From positions 124,001-188,000 of the forward strand of contig NW_025934664.1 of NCBI RefSeq assembly GCF_000764305.2: 64,000 bases of DNA. Reading direction: 5' to 3'. Both the position numbers and the translations under genes were made by a program. Below the pieces are notes generated by a model that ran no database searches, was not told the origin of the DNA, and saw only the letters and a program-made list of their open reading frames with translations. Positions 56,950 to 64,000 of this stretch are shown here, one piece after another. The first letter of the stretch is position 1. Every line of letters starts with the position of its first letter. Source of the DNA: Hyalella azteca. Taxonomy: Eukaryota > Arthropoda > Malacostraca > Amphipoda > Hyalellidae.

Positions 56950-57130
56950 ATATAGAAAATCATTATTTGATTTATATCACATCTATAGTAAATCATTATT
57001 TGATATATGGTATATCAAATTTATAGTATATCATTATTTGATGTATATCACATCTATAGTACCATTTCATTATTTGATATATGGTATATCACATTTATAG
57101 TATATCATTATTTGATATATAGAATATCCT
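56950..57130. repeat. ATCATTATTTGATATAT repeats
   Basis: Five copies of TATAGTATATCATTATTTGA with variable spacers. Each contains near-palindromic ATATCA/TGATAT pairs. Confidence 0.88.
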
Positions 57131-57444
57131 CCATTTTTGTGAGTCACTGGAAGTTTAAAATTGATTCTGAATTTATAGAACCGCAAATAATTTACAAATT
57201 AAAAAAAAATACGGTGATAATAATGTAAAAATTAACTAATTTTCCTGTCTACCTTGTTCACCAATATTTGTTTGTTCAAACATCAATACGGGTTTTATTC
57301 ATTATTAAAATTATTACATTGGACTCAAAGTAACTCTTGCCGCCACGTGTCGAAGAATAATAAATAGACAAATAGAATTTAGCAGCGCAGTGAGCATCAA
57401 ATCAAGAATAATTAGACTAACAAATAAAGACTTCGCGGCCCACA

Positions 57445-57520
57445 TGTCAGAAAATAATAATAAGCTCATTAATTCCCATTATTAGCTCATTAAATCACAT
57501 TATAAGCTCATTAATTCACA
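57445..57520. repeat. TAAGCTCATTAATTCACATT repeat
   Basis: About three and a half copies of a roughly 20-bp unit. Confidence 0.75.
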
Positions 57521-57604
57521 CGCAGACGCCAATTAACGAAGTCATGTCAAGGAAAAGCCAAGATTTTCTCGCGAACATAATGGGATTAGTTGGGTAGGTT
57601 GGCG

Positions 57605-57612
57605 TGACGTCA
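57605..57612. promoter_or_regulatory. Consensus CRE (TGACGTCA)
   Basis: A full palindromic TGACGTCA in a short, GC-balanced stretch between arrays. It is an isolated motif, so function is uncertain. Confidence 0.25.
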
Positions 57613-57812
57613 TCATAGCCAAGAGTTACAGCGGATGATCTTTTCTTGTTACCTGCAAGGCTTCTTCCTGCTTCCCTTTCACTCATTAGAGTGTAATTTT
57701 GAGTAAAACATAATACTAATTTAGTGAATGTTTTTTCATGTTAGTTAGTATTCGTGTCACTAATTTAAATCTAACCGAAATATGAGGAAGATGAGTACCG
57801 GCTTTTCCTCTC

Positions 57813-57961
57813 CAGGGCCTATACTTTCAAAGAAGTTAAGAGATCGTAAGTTCATCAGCCAATCATTGACGGCCTTTCGAGCAAAATCCACCAATCATAG
57901 ACAAGAAAATAGAGTTTTAGTACTTACGTTCACTTAGCGAGTTTTGAAAGCATGGCCCTTG
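57813..57961. mobile_element. AGGGCC-ended MITE, copy 2
   Basis: Colinear with the copy at 1533-1682 with only a handful of substitutions. Ends AGGGCCTATACTTTCAAA and TTTTGAAAGCATGGCCCT are inverted repeats. Flanking target duplication is not clear. Confidence 0.82.
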
Positions 57962-58124
57962 GGCTTCTTTATAGCGTGTAACAACACGCACAGCGCGTGG
58001 ACATCAGTAGAAATTTTCCAGAAAAATGAAGTAAATTCGATAAATGTTTCCATTTTATTCGGTGATTGTGTGCCACCAACCAAAATACGAAATAATTATA
58101 CTAATTTTAAATAATTATAATAAA

Positions 58125-58270
58125 TCCATAACTTGGTATTAGTGTACTTCTAACCACTACACTAAATAATTTCTTATTAGTGTACCTCTAACCCCTACAC
58201 TAAAAAATTTGTTGTTAGTGTACCACTAACCATAATTAACACTAATTCAGTATTAATGTACCATTAATAA
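58125..58270. repeat. TAGTGTACCTCTAACC repeat
   Basis: Three to four diverged copies of a roughly 48-bp unit with TTAGTGTACCTCTAACCACT and ACACTAAATAATT. Confidence 0.8.
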
Positions 58271-58845
58271 TGTTCATATATTATTTGGAATTCTATACTC
58301 GATTTAAATCTTACCCAAATAATTATTCTTGAATTTACAAATTTAATATAACTTGATTTTACGACTTAAAAATCTAATTTTGAGTCCCGGACTGAAGCGC
58401 GACAGCGTCCGTGAGGATCAATTTGGCCAAAATTCAGTTAAATGAATGATGCCTCAACTGTTTTAAAATGCTGGTCCTTAAACGTAATTCAATTTTGCAC
58501 TAATTTTCATATATTATAAAATCTAAACTAAAAATATATTTGCATTGATGAATAGGTTTTTCTTGCATATCTTTCATCGAGAAAACTAATGTCGTAAACC
58601 AGTCAGCAAATAATTCATGATTTTTCACCTAAAGCCACCAATCACAGAAGGGATATAAAAAATCCTTCGACTAGTAAATCTCTTACTAAAATAAACAAAA
58701 GAAAAACTAGCGATATAAAAATGAAGAACTGTAGAAACTAACTATACCATATTTTCAGATCCAGAGAATAAAATAATTCCCATTACTAGTCTCTACAACA
58801 CGAGTTCAAACAAATAAACAAACTCTATTTCAGAAATGCGTCTCA
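58271..58845. other. AT-rich intergenic DNA
   Basis: No feature recognised; the last part may hold decayed copies of the following array. Confidence 0.4.
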
Positions 58846-58849
58846 AAAT

Positions 58850-59200
58850 TAATATAAAATAGCTTACATTTTCAGGCTCTTCATTAAAGCTTAAAATTAA
58901 CTCTTTTTCCGGGATGTACCTCAGGATAAATATAAACAAATTACCTCCATTTTTAGGTTCTTTATTACGGCTTAAAATGAACTTTTTTACAAGCTGTACT
59001 ACGAAATTAATAGAAACGAATAATTTTCAGGCTCCTTATTACCCCTTAAAATGTACTCTTTTTCTCATTCCAAAATGCACCTCGAAGTTAATAGAAGCAA
59101 ATTACCTTCATTTTCAGGCTCATTATTACCCCTTAAAATGTATTCTTTTTCCAATATGTACCTCGAAATTGATAGAAGAAAAAATCTAGATTTTCAGTCC
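58850..59200. repeat. About 75-bp tandem repeat
   Basis: Four to five diverged copies with TTTTCAGGCTCCTTATTACC, CTTAAAATGTACTCTTTTTC and a TGTACCTCGAAATTAATAGAAG segment. Confidence 0.85.
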
Positions 59201-60764
59201 CTTTAATGCACGTTCCAATGAAAAAAGAAGAACTCTTTTCCTGAGTCTCTAAATTCCAAGTCTGGACCTTACAGTCTCGGCAAGAGCGTTCTCACCAAAT
59301 CAGTCTTTTTTTCAAGCGCGTCGGCGGCCTCCATTGGTATGCTGCTCGAGTTCGGCACTAACGAGAACTAACCTATTGGGGATGGGGCGGCTGGGGAGGA
59401 AATGGACTGCTGTTACTTGCATCTAACCGACCGAACTCAAATGGAAGACTACAATGATAGACTACGATTGTTTTCCGAACCTCATTTACCGCAAAAAAAC
59501 GAAACAGTAACAATTGAATTCTTCAGAATTAAATTTAGTGGATTATTTGAGAATGTTTTCTTGTTTCGGGGAAAGGTGCATGTCAGAATAATTGATGGAT
59601 TATTCGCCGGCCACAATAAGTGTAACGAAGTTTTGATTCTTATGAGCTCAATAAAATATCGATTGTGCATAAACTTCTACAAAGTGTTATTGTATTCGCT
59701 AATTTAAACTTCATTCGTTGCGAGAAAGAAACGCATTTTCTCGTCCTTGGCTTCCCACTCTGTGCCTTCTATTTACTTCGTCTCTTACAGTCACCGTGCG
59801 AATAGCCTAACTGACAATAAACTACCATCACCTACCCTCTCTTAGCTCTCTATTTGACAACATACGACAACCTGTATATTTCCGCACGAGTCAACGCACG
59901 GCGGCAATTGATAGTAGTAAGATGGTTGGAGGTTATGTCTTGCCTAGAATCGTTCCCGCGCTTCTTGCACGAACGATCTTTCGCGCCAAAACTTGTCCTG
60001 AGGAGACCTTGAACCTTGCGAGTGTCGATCCATCCCGCCGTAGTCCGTACGTCCGCTTGCGTGGACGATGTGTAACTCCTACTTTAACGTCTTCTCCAAC
60101 GATCAAGAACCTCGAAACCTGCTGGCGAGAACTTTCCTGCTACTATAACTTTCCAGTTGCATTTAAATCCTTGGAAAAACAAAGGAAAAGTTTTTTTATA
60201 AATATTTTGAGCCCTTGTTGTCCTTACCAACCAGTTATTCTTGCCCTTACCTGGCATTTTTAATAGTATTAACAATATGTCTGCAGAGAAGTTGTTTTTA
60301 AGCTTCTGCTGATGGTTACAGCGATACTCGAGCTGTCTATCTGTCACGTGGCCTCTGCTGGAGCCAGAGGAGGAGAGCGTGCAATATGCGTCACAACAAC
60401 ACAGCTGCTGTTGCCACGGCGACAGAGAGCTGCTCGCTGTCTCTATGCGTCCAAATCATTAATGAACTGTGATCTTTGCATAGGTACTGTCGTTAATGAA
60501 TATATTACGTGCTTATAAGTGAGAATGGCGGTATATATGAGCGGTGAGAACCACCAGAGATAACTGATCAGCACTATCAGTGCGACCAATTTTCTTGATA
60601 AAGAGTTGCTATTTTAGGCGGTTAGTTTCCTCTTGCATAGTAAATGCAAGCGAATATCCTAGGCTCACTACAGTCCACGGTGCTAAATAAAGCTTAAGCT
60701 TAGAACGAGTTTTCAATGCACGCATGAAGTGCGACTAGCTGTCGCTGCCACGTACACCAGGACC
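59201..60764. other. Intergenic DNA with two unrecognised frames
   Basis: Plus-strand frames at 59402-59707 and 59922-60263 (101 and 113 codons) have mixed residue composition but resemble nothing I know. GC-richer stretches around 59290-59400 and 60340-60450 could be regulatory. No repeat array. Confidence 0.35.
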
Positions 60765-60965
60765 TTGCGCCAGGTGGTGTGGGGGCCAGGTGGTGTAGGA
60801 GGCCAGGTGGTGTAGGAGGCCAGGTGGTGTAGGAGGCCAGGTGGTGTAGGAGGCCAGGTAGTGTAGGTCAGGTGGTATAGGAGGCTAGATGGTGTAGGAG
60901 GCCAGGTGGTGTATGAGGCCAGGTGGTGTAGGAGACCAGGTGGTGTAGGAGGTCGGGTGGTGTAG
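60765..60965. repeat. 17-bp minisatellite
   Basis: About eleven copies of GGCCAGGTGGTGTAGGA, with a few AGGTCAGG and GCTAGATGG variants. Confidence 0.95.
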
Positions 60966-61088
60966 CACGCCGCTGCCCTACACCAGGCAGCTGGTGTTGC
61001 CGCCACGGTGGCGGCGGCTCCTTGGGAAGCCCGCCAAGGGGACGAGGCCGTTGACTGCACCAGAAGGTTGCTTGGTTGACGAACCCTG

Positions 61089-61253
61089 CACTCACTGAAA
61101 TGACTGTAACTATGACCCACTCTTAGTCATTGCGTGGGTCATCCTGACCCATTTTGGCTCGAGACAAAAGGTCATGCCCGTTCTCTGCTCGTGCTGTTGG
61201 AAAGGAAAGTATGTTACTTATTGGACAATTTGACCCATTTATTTGTTTGAGTG
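61089..61253. mobile_element. CACTCA-family MITE with perfect palindrome
   Basis: Starts CACTCACTGAAATGACTG and ends TTTGTTTGAGTG. The centre TGGGTCATCCTGACCCA (61135-61151) is a perfect inverted repeat around 3 bases. The right half TTACTTATTGGACAATTTGA matches other copies. About 165 bp, non-coding. Confidence 0.7.
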
Positions 61254-62454
61254 CCTGAGACCGCATGGCTGAGGAGCTTGGCTAGCAAGACGCGAAGGGA
61301 AAGAAAAGCGCGCGGCAAAATGTCGGCGCGGCGATGAAAGGAATTCAAATGTTCTTCTGGTCGGGGGAATTTACACGCACGACATGGACGAAAGATGATC
61401 CCGCGTTCTTCTAGACACTCTCAAGAAACGTTATTTTTAGGAAAAGCTAAAAAAATCTTATAGTTTCTTGCAGAATAAGCATTTTTTTTCTTGGTTTGTG
61501 ATGGGGTAAAAAAGTTTCCCTGAAAGTCAGCTCCGCAATGCATCCGTTTATAGGCAAGGCTTCTTGTTGAAGAGAATAAATTAACGCATTAGCAGTTGTT
61601 CTCTGCATAATTTTAAAATTTATAGTAAATCTAATTATCTGGAGTAAATAGTCGCCAAGTATTGAGATTTTTAAGAGCGATTATTCGTAGTTTTATTATA
61701 AAATTTTTGTTTCGTCAATATTTCAATATTCATTAGTTGTTGTTTTTGATATTATTCACGGCGAATCTAGATACTACTTGCGTAAATAAATTGGTTTAAC
61801 CAGATTTTCGAATTAGTAATTTCGATATTTAGTAACTTGATTGTTAGTATTTTATTACTTATATACTTATTTGAGGCTTAAATCTTGGGATGAGTAGCAT
61901 TTCTAGCAACTTGTAACTCATACGACAATTAGTTGAAATTTCGTAAAACTTGTGCAAAATTTGTTGAAACTTCACCGCTTTAACAAAATTGAATGTAAAA
62001 GATAAATGTAATTACATTTATATGTAATAGATATTCTATACTAGATTAATTGATGCAATGATCAAGGAAACATGTTCCAATATTTACAACCACAACATTA
62101 ATAAAAATATCGAAATACCATTAATCTAGTTTGGCTAATGTAATACATAGAAACTGGTAACTCAACTTACCAGGTATTTGACGTTAAAATAACGTTGATT
62201 TGACGTTTTTATCATAATCAACTTATAGCTTACGTTTATCAACGTAATTTTACAGGAGGAAAATATTTCTGCCGGCAACTAGCAAAAAAAAACTATCCTT
62301 CGCTTGAGGAGAAACCATGACAACAGAACCTCGGTCTTGTAATTATAGCGTGAAATAATACAGCAGAAATACAGAGCAACGCCACAGCATCACATCCTGC
62401 AGGACATCGTAGGTCAAAGACACGGTAGTGATCTACCTTAATAATCTAGAATAG
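61254..62454. other. AT-rich intergenic DNA
   Basis: Contains a short AACGTTGATTTGACGT dyad segment (62187-62205) related to 48770-49065. No gene recognised. Confidence 0.4.
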
Positions 62455-62605
62455 CGATATAGAATAGGCATCTAGCATAAAAATCTAGCATCGAGATCTG
62501 GCATAGCGATCTAGCTTAGCGATCTAACATCGAGGTCTAACATAAAGGCCTTCCTTTAGCGATCTAGTTTTGCTAGTTAGCTCAGCGATCTAGAATAGCA
62601 ATCTA
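62455..62605. repeat. Degenerate GCGATCTAGCAT repeat
   Basis: Around eight irregular copies of ATAGCGATCTAGCAT-like units. Confidence 0.75.
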
Positions 62606-62927
62606 TGGCTAAGAGATCGATAAGAAATTTTTTTCTTTTCAAAGCATTTTCACACTCATGAGTGAGTACGCCTTTTTGTAAAATGAAATTCTGACAAATA
62701 ATTTAACATTTTTTTATAAAATTTTTAGGGATAACGATGGTGGAAGTTACACTCACGAAATTTATGAAATTAACTAAATCTTCTACCATTGCCAAGAAGC
62801 TAACGGTTGCACTGTACCGAGCTATAGCAATTGTTTGGCCGATATCTGGCGATTGTTCTAGTAGCTCCGTAGCCATGGTTAGATGGACTCTGCATGATGT
62901 CTCAGGATCGATTCTTATCACACTGAC
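62606..62927. other. Intergenic DNA
   Basis: Frames of about 70 codons on both strands overlap one another; none is recognisable. Confidence 0.35.
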
Positions 62928-63095
62928 CATCAGTCAACACTGATGGTCAGGTATGACTAATGGTTAGGTAACACTGCCGACGATACTCATTACACTGACC
63001 ATCAGTTAACACTGATGGTCAGGTAACACTGATGGTCAAGTAACACTGATGGTCAAGTAACACTGATGGTCAAGTAACACTGATGGTCAGGTAAC
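62928..63095. repeat. 17-bp ACACTGATGGTCAGGTA minisatellite
   Basis: About eight copies. The left part includes inverted GACCATCAGT next to ACTGATGGTC, giving a hairpin. Confidence 0.93.
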
Positions 63096-63299
63096 ATTGA
63101 AAACGATTCTGACGACACTGGCCTTTCCATCATCTCCCATTCATCTTCAGTATCGTTTCAACTGTAATAACAAGCTTCATTTAATATAAAACACGTGATT
63201 AAATTGGTTTTATGCCGAATCATGTTTCGCAATAATTATTACATCAACCTGCATAGGTAATCAATTTCAAGGTATTTGCGTGAAATCATTGACTACGGC

Positions 63300-63450
63300 G
63301 TTCAATTTATGGACATCAATAGCAAATGCATTAGCATCATCTCGAAAAACATCAAACTCATCGTTATATCCATAAACATCGTCGTAAAAAAAATCAACAT
63401 AGTCGTAAATACATCAACTTCTTCGTTGATCACATAACATCATCATGAAA
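63300..63450. repeat. Degenerate CATCRTCGTAAA repeats
   Basis: Irregular repetition of AACATCATCGTAAA-like units over about 150 bases. Confidence 0.6.
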
Positions 63451-63597
63451 TTGTTCCCTGCGTATCGACCTTTCGAGCAAAAAATTCTCCCGTAATCGGA
63501 TTACTTGTTCGCATGCAACCGACGACGCAAAATCGATGCAGGTGCCAGAGACCGCGTGCAAGTCTGTCGTTTGCTGTAATTTAATATCACCAAACAG

Positions 63598-63770
63598 CCG
63601 TGCTTGTCATGCAGCCGTGCTTGTCTGGCCTGCAGCCGTGCTTGTCATGCAGCCGTGCTTGTCTGTCCTGCAGCCGTGCTTGTCTGTCCTGCAGCCGTGC
63701 TTGTCTGTCCTGCAGCCGTGCTTGTCTGTCATGCAGCCGTGCTTGTCATGCAGCCGTGCTTGTCTGTCCT
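63598..63770. repeat. 21-bp minisatellite
   Basis: About nine copies of GCAGCCGTGCTTGTCTGTCC plus one base; three copies lack CTGTCC. Confidence 0.95.
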
Positions 63771-63869
63771 GAGGCAACAGAACTCTGATGATTTTTATGG
63801 TTCTTTCACTTAATGATGCAGGATACAGATGAAAATTTTCAAAATTATTATATATTACTAATTATTTTT

Positions 63870-64000
63870 CAGCACCGTGCAACAGTGTTTGCTCGGCTCT
63901 TTAGCGCTGCGCAGTCGTGCTTGCTCGGCTCTGCGCCGCGCAGTCGTGCTTGCTCGGCTCTCTGCGCCGCGCAGTCGTGCTTGCTCGGCTCTCTGCGCCG
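63870..64000. repeat. 29/31-bp minisatellite, runs off the window
   Basis: About four copies of GCAGTCGTGCTTGCTCGGCT followed by CTCTGCGCC. Units of 29 and 31 bp alternate. The core GTGCTTG is shared with the neighbouring 21-bp array. Confidence 0.93.

Noticed and set aside
60404..60425. RFX X-box-like GTTGCCACGGCGAC
   Set aside because: Only a partial match to the X-box consensus and no adjoining gene; not reported as a site.

Overview
This window looks like gene-poor nuclear DNA from an invertebrate animal, most likely an arthropod and possibly a crustacean (a weak inference, since no species-diagnostic sequence is present). It is AT-rich, lacks bacterial gene packing or ribosome binding sites, and holds one convincing protein gene in 64 kb. 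The rest is a patchwork of tandem arrays and small non-autonomous transposons. Four short assembly Ns (11491, 27916, 39825, 54380) and one 205-base gap (20552-20756) mark joins, mostly in or beside tandem arrays.

The clear gene is an uninterrupted reading frame on the minus strand at 17920-19035. It encodes a 371-residue FAM167 (DIORA) family protein, recognised by its C-terminal helical block and the terminal motif ending RRFSLR. A GC-richer stretch upstream (19060-19400) is the likely 5' UTR or promoter. Weaker coding candidates are a possible terminal exon at 724-906 (-), a possible exon at 33492-33716 (+) and a decayed RNase H-like relic at 37370-37714 (-).

Mobile DNA falls into families. 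(1) Four copies of an element of about 160-200 bp carry a GGAC/AGAC microsatellite between 13-bp inverted repeats, beside a perfect ACTCACTGCAGTGAGT palindrome (13910, 22903, 29281, 39275). (2) At least seven diverged CACTCA-ended MITE-like elements are present; several have a central TGGGTCATNNTGACCCA palindrome, which is a consensus inverted-repeat-3 nuclear-receptor site (16151, 26083, 26640, 34229, 35241, 43397, 61089, with a short derivative at 8950). (3) Two copies of a 149-bp AGGGCC-ended MITE lie at 1533 and 57813, the first nested inside a 564-bp fold-back element flanked by a CTTGG duplication. (4) A GGGTTGCCAGA-ended MITE is at 28215. (5) A tRNA-like dimeric SINE lies on the minus strand at about 29998-30215. 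(6) Two copies of a shared retroposon 3' tail lie at 29222 and 31611.

Tandem arrays are the dominant feature. More than forty distinct minisatellites have periods from about 11 to 180 bp, the largest being a 33-bp array (10618-11490), a 13-bp ACACAAACRTGTC array (50488-51445), a 40-bp array (41020-41576), a 31-bp array (49237-49755), a 35-bp array (55766-56165) and a polypurine tract (15345-15975). Most long open frames in the window are by-products of these arrays. A compact GC-rich island at 51446-51625 with E-boxes, inverted CCAAT boxes and GATA sites is the best stand-alone regulatory candidate.
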